A stretch of DNA of 64,000 bases from a virus, in IMG/VR virus record IMGVR_UViG_3300044739_000018, positions 1-64,000 of that record; one strand, given 5' to 3'. The notes under the pieces were generated by a model. The model was not told where the DNA came from, made no database searches, and worked only from the letters and a program-made list of their open reading frames with translations. This document shows, in pieces, positions 17,752 through 25,934 of this stretch. The translations under genes were made by a program, and so were the position numbers. Numbering within the stretch: the first letter of the stretch is position 1; each line of letters opens with the position of its first letter.

Positions 17752-18638
17752 TGGGGCGCGCCCTCTGGCTCCCGGACCTGCTCCGGCAGTACGGCGTGGA
17801 GGTAATCGAGGTTGCGGGTTGGCGCGAGCGTGGCTCTGCCACCTTCAATCCGCAAGTCATTGTGGCCCACCACACAGCCAACCCCAACCTGGCTGACATG
17901 CCGAGCCTCAACCTCCTCATCAACGGACGTTCGGGGCTTCCTGGACCACTGTGCCAGGTGGGTCTGTCGCGCTCCGGCAAGGCGTACATCGTTGCCTCTG
18001 GACGGGCCAACCATGCGGGCACCGGGAGTTGGCGCGGTGTCTCCGGCAACACGAATGCCCTGGGCATCGAGGCCGAGAACAACGGCACCGGTGAGCCGTG
18101 GCCCGCCGCGCAACTTGAGGCGTACTTCCGGGTTGCTGGCGCCATGTGCGACGGCACCACGCCCATGCGGGGAGCCGAATGGGTTTGCGGCCATAAGGAG
18201 TGGGCACCGAGCCGCAAGATCGACCCCAAGAACATCGACATGAACTGGTTCCGGGACCAGGTGGCACAGCGCCGGGCAGCGAAGCACGCTGGCACCCTGG
18301 GTGGCACAGTCAACCCGACCCCGCCTCCGCCCCCGCCTCCGCCACCGCCGCCTGCTCACTCCCACCCGACGCCGCTGGTCAAGAACGCCCCGGTGAATGG
18401 TGTCTGGCGCGGGCAGGTGTACCACCCCGAAGCTGGCAAGTGGTTCGTCCAGGCCAGCACGGCATGGTGGGAGATTCGTGACATTCAGCAGCATCTCAAG
18501 AACCAGGGTCATCAGATCGCCGTCGATGGATTCGGCGGTCCCACCACCAATCACCACATCGTCACGTACCAGCGTGCCCGGGGCCTGTCGGCTGATGGCG
18601 TTGTTGGGCCTGCGACGTGGGCACGGTTGCACGGCTGA
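17751..18638 (+). CDS. Endolysin: N-acetylmuramoyl-L-alanine amidase with peptidoglycan-binding domain
   Basis: 295 residues. Residues about 25-170 form an amidase_2/PGRP-type domain: VIVAHHTANPN (zinc His), GLSRSGKAYIVASGRANHAG, NTNALGIEAENNGTG, and GHKEWAPSRKIDP (second zinc site and catalytic region). A proline-rich linker follows at about 185-205. The C-terminal 65 residues are a PG_binding_1 domain (IRDIQQHLKNQGH, VDGFGGPTT, VGPATWARLHG). It cuts the bond between muramic acid and the stem peptide at lysis. No signal peptide, so holin-dependent release is likely. Confidence 0.92.
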   Translation: MGRALWLPDLLRQYGVEVIEVAGWRERGSATFNPQVIVAHHTANPNLADMPSLNLLINGRSGLPGPLCQVGLSRSGKAYIVASGRANHAGTGSWRGVSGNTNALGIEAENNGTGEPWPAAQLEAYFRVAGAMCDGTTPMRGAEWVCGHKEWAPSRKIDPKNIDMNWFRDQVAQRRAAKHAGTLGGTVNPTPPPPPPPPPPPAHSHPTPLVKNAPVNGVWRGQVYHPEAGKWFVQASTAWWEIRDIQQHLKNQGHQIAVDGFGGPTTNHHIVTYQRARGLSADGVVGPATWARLHG

Positions 18639-18641
18639 GCC

Positions 18642-19067
18642 ATGACGTGGATCCTGGCAGCACTGCCGCTACCGGCAGGCGTATTCCTCTACCGCATCTT
18701 CGGAGCGGCTACGGACCCCACCGGGGGATGGCTGACAGCACTCAGCGGACTCGGTGTAGCTGGCATCCTCTGCGGATACCTGGCTTTCGATAATACACGT
18801 TTGCGCAAGGAGCTGAAGGACTGCACGGCAACAGTGCTCAAGAAGGACGAGGAGCACGCCAAATTGCTGGTTGACACGCTGGCACGGTACGAACGTCTGT
18901 TGCCGATTGAGACAGAGAGTCAGCGCATCCATACTGAGTCCATCAAGGTGCTGGAACGTAGCATTACCATGATGCACCAGCTTGCAGGTAGGCCAGCCCT
19001 GGACCCCGGCATCCTATCTAAATTGGACGGAGAGACTATCCGTAAATTGATCGGGGGGACGACATGA
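18642..19067 (+). CDS. Membrane protein with long C-terminal helix, holin-type candidate
   Basis: 141 residues. Two N-terminal hydrophobic segments (WILAALPLPAGVFLYRIFG; WLTALSGLGVAGILCGYLAF) and a charged helical C-terminal domain. Starts three bases after the endolysin stop. The layout endolysin then membrane protein is typical of actinophage lysis cassettes. Confidence 0.6.
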   Translation: MTWILAALPLPAGVFLYRIFGAATDPTGGWLTALSGLGVAGILCGYLAFDNTRLRKELKDCTATVLKKDEEHAKLLVDTLARYERLLPIETESQRIHTESIKVLERSITMMHQLAGRPALDPGILSKLDGETIRKLIGGTT

Positions 19068-19261
19068 GTGACGAGAAGATGAAGGAACTGCATCAAGCTG
19101 TCCTAGATGCGGACGAGGCCCTGCTGAAGACGTTGCGAGAGACAGAGTTTGCTCTAGAGCGCGCCATTGCGCAGCGACTGGAGGCGATGAACGACCACAG
19201 AATCATGATCGAGCGCGTGCGTGAGCAACAGGATGAACTGGGAGAGGACCCGGGTGACTGA
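19064..19261 (+). CDS. Small helical protein, unknown
   Basis: 65 residues, almost entirely charged helix (HQAVLDADEALLKTLRETEF). ATG overlaps the previous stop. Probably co-translated with the flanking membrane proteins, where it could act as a soluble partner. Confidence 0.55.
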   Translation: MSDEKMKELHQAVLDADEALLKTLRETEFALERAIAQRLEAMNDHRIMIERVREQQDELGEDPGD

Positions 19262-19847
19262 CGATCTGAACGACGATCTGGATGAACTATCTGTTGGCCT
19301 ATCCGAAGACACAGAAGACACGTTGGCAGACGACCCCCTCGTGCGCGAGCTGCGCAAGACGCAGGCAGCCATCAGGACGGAGAGCGACGAGCGGCAGCGG
19401 GCCATCGAGGCGGAGACTCAGGAGCGCAAGAAGGACTCCCGTCGAAACGTACTTGTGGTCCTTGCAGCCCTCCTGTGGGGCACGACGGGCGTTGTGTTCG
19501 GCTTCGTTGCCTTCAATAGTGCCGCCGACGTACGTGATACCCAGCGGCAGCAGGATCGGGACCGCATCACGGGCCGAGAAGCTGTCTGCGTAGGGCAGAA
19601 CGACAACTTGGAGAAGATCGTCAACGTCTCCCGCTCTCTGCTGGCAGCGACACAGCGGAGCGAGACGGATGAGCCGCGCACGCCGGAGGAGTTGGCTCAG
19701 CGTGACGCAGCTCTCAAGGTGTTCCTGGAGACGCAGGGCTTCCGCTATGTCGAAGGCAAGATTCATGCCGCCTTCCTGGACTGCGAGCTGTACAAGGTCG
19801 ATCCTCAGCAATCCGAAGCCCAACGTGTGTTCAAGGAACATCCTTGA
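19254..19847 (+). CDS. Single-pass membrane protein, lysis region
   Basis: 197 residues from GTG at 19254, chosen for its GGGAGAGGAC ribosome site and overlap with the previous gene. An acidic N-terminus and coiled coil (KTQAAIRTESDERQRAIEAE) precede one TM segment at about residues 63-85 (VLVVLAALLWGTTGVVFGFV). The outer domain has two Cys (EAVCVGQND; FLDCELYK). Spanin-like or holin-regulator roles are possible but unproven. Confidence 0.55.
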   Translation: MTDDLNDDLDELSVGLSEDTEDTLADDPLVRELRKTQAAIRTESDERQRAIEAETQERKKDSRRNVLVVLAALLWGTTGVVFGFVAFNSAADVRDTQRQQDRDRITGREAVCVGQNDNLEKIVNVSRSLLAATQRSETDEPRTPEELAQRDAALKVFLETQGFRYVEGKIHAAFLDCELYKVDPQQSEAQRVFKEHP

Positions 19848-19850
19848 GCC

Positions 19851-20138
19851 ATGGACGAGGCGACGATTGACCGCATCGAACGTGGTGTGGCTGTCATCCT
19901 TGGGCTTCTTGTTGGTGCGGGCGCGGCGGTGGACCTGCGCCAGTTCCGTCGACGCAAGCAGACCTTCTCCTCACTGATCTGGCTCTTGCAGCGCAACAAG
20001 TGGACGCGGGCATCGCTGATCCTGGGGTGGGCGGGCCTCACTGCACATCTGTTCGTGGAGCCAGTGGTGCGGCAGGGCAAAGCTGCCGTGATCATCCAGC
20101 CGCTACCTGTGGTTGATCACCCGCTAGCTGTTGGCTAG
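19851..20138 (+). CDS. Small two-TM membrane protein
   Basis: 95 residues. TM1 about 12-28 (GVAVILGLLVGAGAAVDL), a basic loop (RQFRRRKQTF), and TM2 about 54-75 (SLILGWAGLTAHLFVEPVV). Last gene of the lysis group; another holin or antiholin candidate. Confidence 0.55.
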   Translation: MDEATIDRIERGVAVILGLLVGAGAAVDLRQFRRRKQTFSSLIWLLQRNKWTRASLILGWAGLTAHLFVEPVVRQGKAAVIIQPLPVVDHPLAVG

Positions 20139-20139
20139 C
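20123..20139 (+). terminator. Palindromic hairpin at the end of the lysis group
   Basis: GCTAGC, 5-base loop, GCTAGC, overlapping the stop codon of the last lysis-region gene. Six-bp stem without U-tract; a weak terminator or a protein site. Confidence 0.4.
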
Positions 20140-20154
20140 AATTCCGTTGACTCC

Positions 20155-20205
20155 AAACGTCAATCGAAAATTTGATGTTTCGGGAAGATGGCGATGGCAT
20201 CACCA
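20155..20205. promoter_or_regulatory. Two operator-like palindromes upstream of the HTH gene
   Basis: Palindrome 1: AAACGTCAA (20155-20163) and TTGATGTTT (20172-20180), 8 of 9 positions paired, 8-base AT-rich spacer. Palindrome 2: TGGCGATGGCATCACCA (20189-20205), symmetric except for two positions. Both lie in the 226-bp gap between the lysis group and an XRE-type regulator, where autoregulatory operators are expected. Confidence 0.45.
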
Positions 20206-20244
20206 TTTACCCGATTCTGACCACACACAGCGCGAAGTCAATGC

Positions 20245-20274
20245 TTGCGGTTGCTCGACCGGGTGACATACAAA
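20245..20274 (+). promoter_or_regulatory. Candidate sigma70-type promoter for the replication operon
   Basis: TTGCGG, 18-base spacer, TACAAA. It lies about 90 bases upstream of the HTH gene start and just downstream of the two palindromes. It would drive the HTH gene and the co-directional replication genes. Confidence 0.45.
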
Positions 20275-20364
20275 TTCCGCAACCGTTGCCCTAGACCCCG
20301 GCGGCCGGATCATAAAGGTCGGATTGGAAGGGCGACAAAATTCATAACCACATGGAGGAAAGCA

Positions 20365-20655
20365 ATGGCTGGCAAGGCTTCGCGCTCACACCCGAGCGCG
20401 GGAGAAGCCATACGCCTGCTGCGCGAGCGTGCAGGTCTCAGTGCGCGTGCACTGAGCCGCTATGCCCGCCTCAGTCCTGCCTACGTGGGCAAGGTTGAGG
20501 CGGGCACGCTCGACCCCAGCCTGAAGGCGTTTGCTCGCATTGCAGTGGCTCTCAACATGACCCAACAGGAAATCTGGTGGCTGGTCATGGCCGAAGGGAC
20601 TGTCACACCCCCTGAGTATGATGGCGAACAGACGTTCGAGGAAGGCTCAGGATGA
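20365..20655 (+). CDS. XRE-family helix-turn-helix regulator
   Basis: 96 residues from the ATG at 20365 with a GGAGGAAA site; the longer frame from 20245 lacks one. The HTH is clear: AIRLLRERAGLSARALSRYA, LSPAYVGKVEAGTLDPSLKA. Such proteins bind palindromes as dimers. Its own upstream region holds two palindromes, so autoregulation or control of the replication operon is likely. It overlaps the next gene by the ATGA junction. Confidence 0.8.
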   Translation: MAGKASRSHPSAGEAIRLLRERAGLSARALSRYARLSPAYVGKVEAGTLDPSLKAFARIAVALNMTQQEIWWLVMAEGTVTPPEYDGEQTFEEGSG

Positions 20656-21470
20656 GGTTTTCAGCAAGCAAGATCAATACGTGGATGGCCTGCCCACTAC
20701 AAGCCAAGTTCAAGTATGTGGACCACCTACCACAACGGCAGAGTGGCAAGGCTTCTTTTGGCGTCATCATCCACGACGCCCTCGACTACTACAACAACAG
20801 CCGTGACGTGGACGGAGCTGTAAGGCGGTTCTCTGACCACTGGAAGAACCCCGAGAAGCTTGGGGTGGAACCCGACTACTGGCCGCGGTACACGACGTAT
20901 GGCGGCCTGATGACACGCGGGCAGGAGATTATCAAGGAGTATGCCGACAAGCTGAAGTGGGACAAACGAACGGTCATCGCCACTGAACACAAGTTCTTGG
21001 TTCCGTTCGGTGACCACGAGATCGTGGGGTTCGTGGATCTCGTGGAACTACGCACAGGCCACCGGGGCCAACCAGTCCTGCGGATCGTGGACTACAAGAC
21101 GAATGCCAAGGCTCCGTTCACCACGGCCCTGCGCGTCAACATTCAGTTCACGGCATACATCTACGCCAGCCTGCAACCCGAGTTCTGGCTGGGCAATCCG
21201 CCCGAGGCCCCAGCCATTCCGGACGGGGACAAGTGGTGGGCACAGCTAGACGGTGTACACCGCGAAGGAATCTGGCACCACCTCATGACGAACAAGGAAC
21301 TGTCATGCGGTACCAGGGACGACAAAGACTTCATGCGCCTGTACCGGGCGTGCGAGGAAATCGGCAAGGCCGAGGCGGCAGGGATTTACGTGCCCAACAT
21401 TTCGGGTGACACGTGTACCTACTGCGACTTTGTCGAACCCTGCGGTGTCCCGATCCCGCCGCGCAATTAA
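20652..21470 (+). CDS. PD-(D/E)XK nuclease, RecB/Cas4-like
   Basis: 272 residues. Begins with the RecB-nuclease signature SASKINTWMACPLQAKFKYV; conserved H in FGVIIHDALDYY; catalytic core GFVDLVEL (Asp), RIVDYKTN (D-x-K) and Q in NIQFTAYIYA. C-terminal CTYCDFVEPCG plus the early Cys could hold an Fe-S cluster as in AddB/Cas4. Next to Sak4 and an SSB-like protein, it probably resects ends for phage recombination. Confidence 0.85.
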   Translation: MRFSASKINTWMACPLQAKFKYVDHLPQRQSGKASFGVIIHDALDYYNNSRDVDGAVRRFSDHWKNPEKLGVEPDYWPRYTTYGGLMTRGQEIIKEYADKLKWDKRTVIATEHKFLVPFGDHEIVGFVDLVELRTGHRGQPVLRIVDYKTNAKAPFTTALRVNIQFTAYIYASLQPEFWLGNPPEAPAIPDGDKWWAQLDGVHREGIWHHLMTNKELSCGTRDDKDFMRLYRACEEIGKAEAAGIYVPNISGDTCTYCDFVEPCGVPIPPRN

Positions 21471-21499
21471 CAGGAGCATCAGTGACGAAGGAGGAAGGC

Positions 21500-21670
21500 G
21501 TGTCAGAAGTCTGTGAGTCCTGCCGGAAGCCCTATGTGCTCTACCAGCGTTGGGTGGCGGGCGAAATGTTCAGGGTCTGTGCTCTTTGCATCGAGGCCCA
21601 TGAGGAAGCCAGATCGGAGGGATCAGGATGCGTGTCCGAACGACTTGCCCGGATTGCGGTGCGGCTCTAG
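21500..21670 (+). CDS. Zinc-ribbon mini-protein
   Basis: 56 residues from GTG at 21500 behind AAGGAGGAAGG; a GTG at 21482 is an alternative. CESCRKPYVLYQRW and CALCIEAHEEA give a four-Cys zinc knuckle. Unknown function in the recombination operon. Confidence 0.55.
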   Translation: MSEVCESCRKPYVLYQRWVAGEMFRVCALCIEAHEEARSEGSGCVSERLARIAVRL

Positions 21671-21786
21671 AGGTCGAGACCCAGCGGTTCACTGGCGAGC
21701 GGGCCGTCCGGCCCGAGGACCTGGTGAGGATGCACAAGTCAGCAAACGAATGTGAATACGAATTGCGGAAGGACGAAGACAAATGA
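21628..21786 (+). CDS. Small CxxC protein, unknown
   Basis: 52 residues from the ATG at 21628 (GGAGGGATCAGG upstream). TCPDCGAALEV near the start and a single Cys later (SANECEYELRK). Overlaps both neighbours, the usual dense packing of this operon. Confidence 0.55.
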   Translation: MRVRTTCPDCGAALEVETQRFTGERAVRPEDLVRMHKSANECEYELRKDEDK

Positions 21787-21935
21787 GCGTGCGATATGTC
21801 GTGGTGAGCAGGTGTGCTGGATGCAGCGGGCCTATCTATGGGCCGGAGGAAGTGGACGACCTAGACGGCGTCGAGACCATGGTCTTCCACGCTGAGAAGT
21901 GCCCCCTGACGAAGCCGGAACGGAGTGGAAAGTGA
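21783..21935 (+). CDS. Small CxxC protein, unknown
   Basis: 50 residues, ATGA overlap with the previous gene. CAGCSGPIYG and FHAEKCPL supply Cys/His ligands for one zinc. Its TGA overlaps the GTG of the ATPase gene. Confidence 0.55.
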   Translation: MSVRYVVVSRCAGCSGPIYGPEEVDDLDGVETMVFHAEKCPLTKPERSGK

Positions 21936-23053
21936 CCTTGCGAGTGATGAGGACAGGCAACAAGGAGTACGGCAGATACATCAAGGTGCTGCTCTGCGGC
22001 GACCCCGGTGCGGGCAAGACGCTGCTCTCCAGCACGTTCCCCGACCCGTTCTTTGTGTCGGCCGAGGGCGGCATGATGAGCATTGCTGGACGTGGTCTGC
22101 CATACGCCGACGTTCACAGCAGCGAGGAGCTGCTCCAGCTCAAGAACATCTTCGACCAGCCCAAGCCGGTTCGTGAACAGATGTTGGGCACAGCCATGGG
22201 AAGCGACCAGCCCATCCCCGTGCAGACGGTGGTGATCGACACCATCGACCAGATCAGTCGCATCCTGATTGACGAGCGCAAGACCGCCAATAAGAAGGAC
22301 ACGCTGGCAATCGCGGACTGGGGTTGGCTCGGGGACCAGGTGCGGGCCATCATCACCGGCTTCAGGAATCTGCCAATGCACGTTGTGTTCACGTGCCATC
22401 TCAAGCAGGCCGACGACTCCGAGACTGGTCGCGTCTTCTTCAAGCCTGCGCTGTCGGGCCAGGTGTCCGACGAGATTGCGGGCATGGTTGACCTGGCGTT
22501 GTGGCTCAAGCAGACGCCGATGACCGTCATCGAGGACAACCAGTCGGTGCGCAAGATCGTCCGGCTGCTCCAGACCTTCCAGGATCCGAGTCACCAGTGG
22601 GTCAAGGACCGGTCGGGCAAGCTTCCGCAGGAGTTCGACGTGGACTTCAAGACGGATTTCAACCGGCTGAACGACCTCATCTTCGGTGACATCCCGGACG
22701 AAACGCCGGAGTCAACGGAAGTTGAGGAGCCGCTTGAGGCTACAGACCCGCCGGAGATCGTCGAGGAGCCTGCCGCTTCAACGGACGTTGAGACTGAAGT
22801 GTCGGTTGAACCGAACAATTCTGCGGCCGTTGAGCCTGAGGCTGAGCCGGAGACGCCTGTTGTGGCAGAGACAGGCACGGAAGTAGCTGAACCTCCTGCC
22901 GGTGTGGATGCCGAGACCGGTGAGGTCACCGGCTTCACGTGTGAGAAGTGCGGAACTGTCTTCGACAACGAGGACCAGCGCGACCTATGCAAGATCAAGC
23001 GTGTTCCGATCATGTGCACCAAGTGCTACCGCGACAACTTCAAGACCAAGTGA
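21932..23053 (+). CDS. Sak4-like RecA-fold ATPase (AAA_24)
   Basis: 373 residues from GTG overlapping the previous stop. Walker A LLCGDPGAGKTLLSSTF at about 24-36; Walker B TVVIDTIDQISRIL; further motif NLPMHVVFTCHLKQ. This is the phage nucleotide-binding family that includes Sak4 single-strand annealing recombinases, which work with SSB. Residues about 245-345 form an acidic Val/Glu/Thr-rich linker, followed by a zinc finger (CEKCGTVFDNEDQRDLC, CTKCYRDN), an uncommon addition. Operon with nuclease and SSB-like genes. Confidence 0.85.
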   Translation: MTLRVMRTGNKEYGRYIKVLLCGDPGAGKTLLSSTFPDPFFVSAEGGMMSIAGRGLPYADVHSSEELLQLKNIFDQPKPVREQMLGTAMGSDQPIPVQTVVIDTIDQISRILIDERKTANKKDTLAIADWGWLGDQVRAIITGFRNLPMHVVFTCHLKQADDSETGRVFFKPALSGQVSDEIAGMVDLALWLKQTPMTVIEDNQSVRKIVRLLQTFQDPSHQWVKDRSGKLPQEFDVDFKTDFNRLNDLIFGDIPDETPESTEVEEPLEATDPPEIVEEPAASTDVETEVSVEPNNSAAVEPEAEPETPVVAETGTEVAEPPAGVDAETGEVTGFTCEKCGTVFDNEDQRDLCKIKRVPIMCTKCYRDNFKTK

Positions 23054-23062
23054 GGATGACAG

Positions 23063-23512
23063 ATGGCTGAGTTCGTACTAACAGAGGCGCAGGCAAGCGA
23101 CAAGAAGGAGTTCGAACCGCTCCCCGATGGCCTGGTGGTAGAGGCAGAGCTTCTCTCCGTCACGGTCAAGCCCAAGAAGATCAGGGGCGAGGACATGGAG
23201 CGGGTGGAGTTTGCTTTCAAGATCGTTGACGGCGACTTCAAGAACCGTAGGGTCTGGGGCGACACGTCCACGGCCTTTGTGGATCACCCCGAGTGCCGCC
23301 TGCGGGCATGGACCCAGGAAATCATGGGCGTTGACTTGCCCAAGGGGTTCAAGCTGGACACTGACGCGCTGGTTGGCTCGCGTTGCCGGGTTGCCATTTC
23401 GGCATACGAGTGGGAGCCGAAGGATGCACCCGGCACTACGAAGCATGGTGCCCGCGTCCAGGACGTGATCCGCAGCAAGTCTCAGCTTGGCATGTCGGAG
23501 GAGCCGTTCTAA
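23063..23512 (+). CDS. SSB-like single-strand DNA-binding protein (DUF669-type)
   Basis: 149 residues. OB-like core (GLVVEAELLSVTVKPKKI, RVEFAFKIVDGDFKNRRVWG) and an acidic tail ending in MSEEPF, comparable to the DxxPF tip by which bacterial SSB recruits partners. It follows the Sak4-like gene, a pairing often seen in phages where Sak4 depends on the co-encoded SSB. Confidence 0.7.
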   Translation: MAEFVLTEAQASDKKEFEPLPDGLVVEAELLSVTVKPKKIRGEDMERVEFAFKIVDGDFKNRRVWGDTSTAFVDHPECRLRAWTQEIMGVDLPKGFKLDTDALVGSRCRVAISAYEWEPKDAPGTTKHGARVQDVIRSKSQLGMSEEPF

Positions 23513-23820
23513 TGGACGAACTTCAGGACATCGCTGTGCGCTGGCACGTGAAGCGGTTCCCTGAGGCTGGCCCCGAGCACGTCTGCATGAAGGCGACGGA
23601 GGAGTTGGGTGAACTTGCTGGCGCGGTCAACGGCCGCGTCGGCAAGAACGCCCCACGAGCACGAGGCGATGTGGGCGAGGAGGCAGCCGATGTGCTCATC
23701 ACGGTGATGATTCTGCTTGGCCGCTACTACCCCGAATACTCGTTGATGGACGAGGTAGCCAAGAAACTGGCGATCCTCACCGATCCTGAGAGCGGGCATA
23801 GGTCGGCTGCCCTGGCATGA
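23512..23820 (+). CDS. MazG-like nucleotide pyrophosphohydrolase
   Basis: 102 residues from the ATG overlapping the previous TAA. MazG metal motif: KATEELGELAGAVNGRV then GDVGEEAADVLITVMILLGR (E-E-x2-E ... E-x2-D). Single-domain MazG proteins hydrolyse (d)NTPs to monophosphates, or ppGpp. In phages with modified purines a MazG-type enzyme supplies dGMP, which is relevant to the PurA/PurZ-like gene at 45280-46605. Confidence 0.85.
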   Translation: MDELQDIAVRWHVKRFPEAGPEHVCMKATEELGELAGAVNGRVGKNAPRARGDVGEEAADVLITVMILLGRYYPEYSLMDEVAKKLAILTDPESGHRSAALA

Positions 23821-25769
23821 CCAACCTGACCGAGTACCTCCGCAGCAAGGGACTCACGGTAAAGCGGGCAGGACCGGACGATGTTCATGTTGCCTGCTGG
23901 TACTGCAAAGAGGACCCAGGGAAGCGAGGCAGGCTTTACGTCAACGTCAGTGCTGACGAGAACGTGGCCGGTCTGCACTTCTGCCATCTGTGTGGAACGA
24001 GGGGCAACCTTCGGACCATGCGCAAGCACTTCGGTGACCCCGTGGACGACGACAAGGACGATACGTCTCACGCCGTTCAAGGGATACTCCAGGTGGCCTG
24101 CAAGTACTACGAGGACGCGCTCACACCGGACGTTCTGTCGTGGCTCAAGAAGGAACGTGGCCTTCGCCTGGAGACGATCCAGCAGTTCCGGCTGGGCTGG
24201 GCGCCGGGCGGCCTCCTCGAACACCTTCGTGAACGAGGGTTCAAGACGAGCGATGTGGCCGCCACGGGATTGGCTGTGGAGCGCAACGGAAATTGGCAGG
24301 ACTTCCTGCTCGACGAGGTGGTCATCCCGTATCAGGTTGCAGGCTCGGTGGTGATGCTGCGAGGCAAGAAGATGGACGGCAAGTACCGGACACCACCGCA
24401 TCAGAAGGCTCGCATCTTCAACAGCGATGCCGTTTGGAACGCCCACGAAATCCTCATCTGCGAGGGCGAGTTTGATGCCATGGTGCTGTCGCAGTTGGGC
24501 TACGACGCATGTGGAGTGCCTGGTGCCACCACCTGGCAGGAAGCATGGAATGGTTACTTCGAGAAGTCACGGCTCATCTACATCTGCTTCGACCCCGACC
24601 AGGCGGGCAACAACGGAGCGGAGAAGATCAAGGAGCAGTTGGGCAGCCGGACTCGACGCGTGGAGTTTCCCGTCCCGGAGAACACCGACGCTGGCGAGGT
24701 TGACCCGTCATACCTTGTCGTCAAATGGCAGTACGCCAAGCTTGAGTTCGACCAGCTTTTGAACGAGGCGGTGCTCCGAGGCAGCCTCCTAATCACCGTT
24801 GACGACGCCTATCGAGAGTGGAAGGAGCTTCAGGGTCAGAAGGGCTTGCAACTCGGCTATCCGGACCTCGACATGTCCATCTCGCCAGGGCTGCTGAAGT
24901 CACAGGTGCTGGTGGTCCTGGCGAAGACGAACACCGGCAAGACCCTGTTCCTACTGAACCTCTTCCAGCGCATCTCGATGTTGCAGAAGGACGCCAAGAT
25001 CCTGTTCATCTCCCTTGAGCAGACACGAGGCGACTGGTTTGAGCGGGCACAGAGGATCTGGAACTTCTACAACCTGGACTGTGAGCCGCAGTTTGTTGAG
25101 AAGGAGACGCTGAAGTACTGGCGTGAACGTCTGTTGCTGGTTGACAAGAACCGCGTCTCTGAAGAAGAACTGCTGAACAGCATGGATGAGTACGAGTTGC
25201 AGATGGGCTGTAAGCCTGACCTTGTAGCCGTGGACTACCTCGGGTATTGGGCAGCGGGCTTCAAGGGCAAGGATCGTTACGAGCGAGTCAGTGGTGCGGT
25301 CGAGAGCTTGAAGGCGGTTGCCAAAGAGAAGCGAGTGCCCATCGTTTCACCCCACCAGGTGTCCCGTGTTGCTGAGTTTGGTAGCGAACCGGACGTTGAC
25401 GCGGCCCGAGACTCTGGTGCTGTGGAGGAGACAGCCGACTTCGTGTTTGGTCTGTGGTCTCCCGACGCAACCAAGGGCAAGCAGGCGGATCAGCGCAACG
25501 GCCTCGTGAACCTGCGCATCGGCAAGAGCCGCCATGGAGGTAAGGGCGACACCATCAAGATCCAGTTTGCACCCGTGACGCTGGCGATGGTGCCCTACGA
25601 CGACAACAAGCTGCGGACGCTGGCCTCTGACGAGCTTCAGTACAACATTCAACGAGACACCTGGAAGCAGGCCATCTTCCGGCATCGGACGGGGCGCAAG
25701 GACATACACCTCGGGCCTGTCCCAGAACTAGAGACACCCACCGAACCAGAAGTCGAGAACGAAAGTTGA
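23817..25769 (+). CDS. DNA primase-helicase (T7 gp4/Twinkle-like)
   Basis: 650 residues. Zinc-binding domain with CWYCKEDPGK and CHLCGTRGN (residues about 27-63). Toprim core ILICEGEFDAMVLSQLG and IYICFDPDQAGNNGAEKI at 218-275. DnaB-type helicase with Walker A VLAKTNTGKTLFLL (about 365), ILFISLEQTR and Walker B DLVAVDYLGYW (about 468), and the motif 3/4 region PIVSPHQVSR. It unwinds the fork and lays primers. The zinc finger has Cys ligands in the standard order. Confidence 0.93.
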   Translation: MTNLTEYLRSKGLTVKRAGPDDVHVACWYCKEDPGKRGRLYVNVSADENVAGLHFCHLCGTRGNLRTMRKHFGDPVDDDKDDTSHAVQGILQVACKYYEDALTPDVLSWLKKERGLRLETIQQFRLGWAPGGLLEHLRERGFKTSDVAATGLAVERNGNWQDFLLDEVVIPYQVAGSVVMLRGKKMDGKYRTPPHQKARIFNSDAVWNAHEILICEGEFDAMVLSQLGYDACGVPGATTWQEAWNGYFEKSRLIYICFDPDQAGNNGAEKIKEQLGSRTRRVEFPVPENTDAGEVDPSYLVVKWQYAKLEFDQLLNEAVLRGSLLITVDDAYREWKELQGQKGLQLGYPDLDMSISPGLLKSQVLVVLAKTNTGKTLFLLNLFQRISMLQKDAKILFISLEQTRGDWFERAQRIWNFYNLDCEPQFVEKETLKYWRERLLLVDKNRVSEEELLNSMDEYELQMGCKPDLVAVDYLGYWAAGFKGKDRYERVSGAVESLKAVAKEKRVPIVSPHQVSRVAEFGSEPDVDAARDSGAVEETADFVFGLWSPDATKGKQADQRNGLVNLRIGKSRHGGKGDTIKIQFAPVTLAMVPYDDNKLRTLASDELQYNIQRDTWKQAIFRHRTGRKDIHLGPVPELETPTEPEVENES

Positions 25770-25772
25770 GCC

Positions 25773-25934
25773 ATGGAGAAGACAGCAAAAACCCTTATGC
25801 CATCGAGACATTGGGCATTGGCGGAAGCTGCCAGCCGCCACCCCATGAACGCAACGTGGGCTGACACTTCCACCCCGTCTCCGCCGATGAACACAGGAGC
25901 GGCGCAGCCGTCGCTGGCCGGGAGGGCCGAGTAA
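25773..25934 (+). CDS. Small protein, unknown
   Basis: 53 residues between two tightly packed genes: ATG three bases after the primase stop, and its TAA overlaps the methyltransferase ATG. Sequence is Ala/Pro/Met-rich (HWALAEAASRHPMNATWADT) without a known motif. Supported mainly by packing; the ribosome site is weak. Confidence 0.4.
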   Translation: MEKTAKTLMPSRHWALAEAASRHPMNATWADTSTPSPPMNTGAAQPSLAGRAE

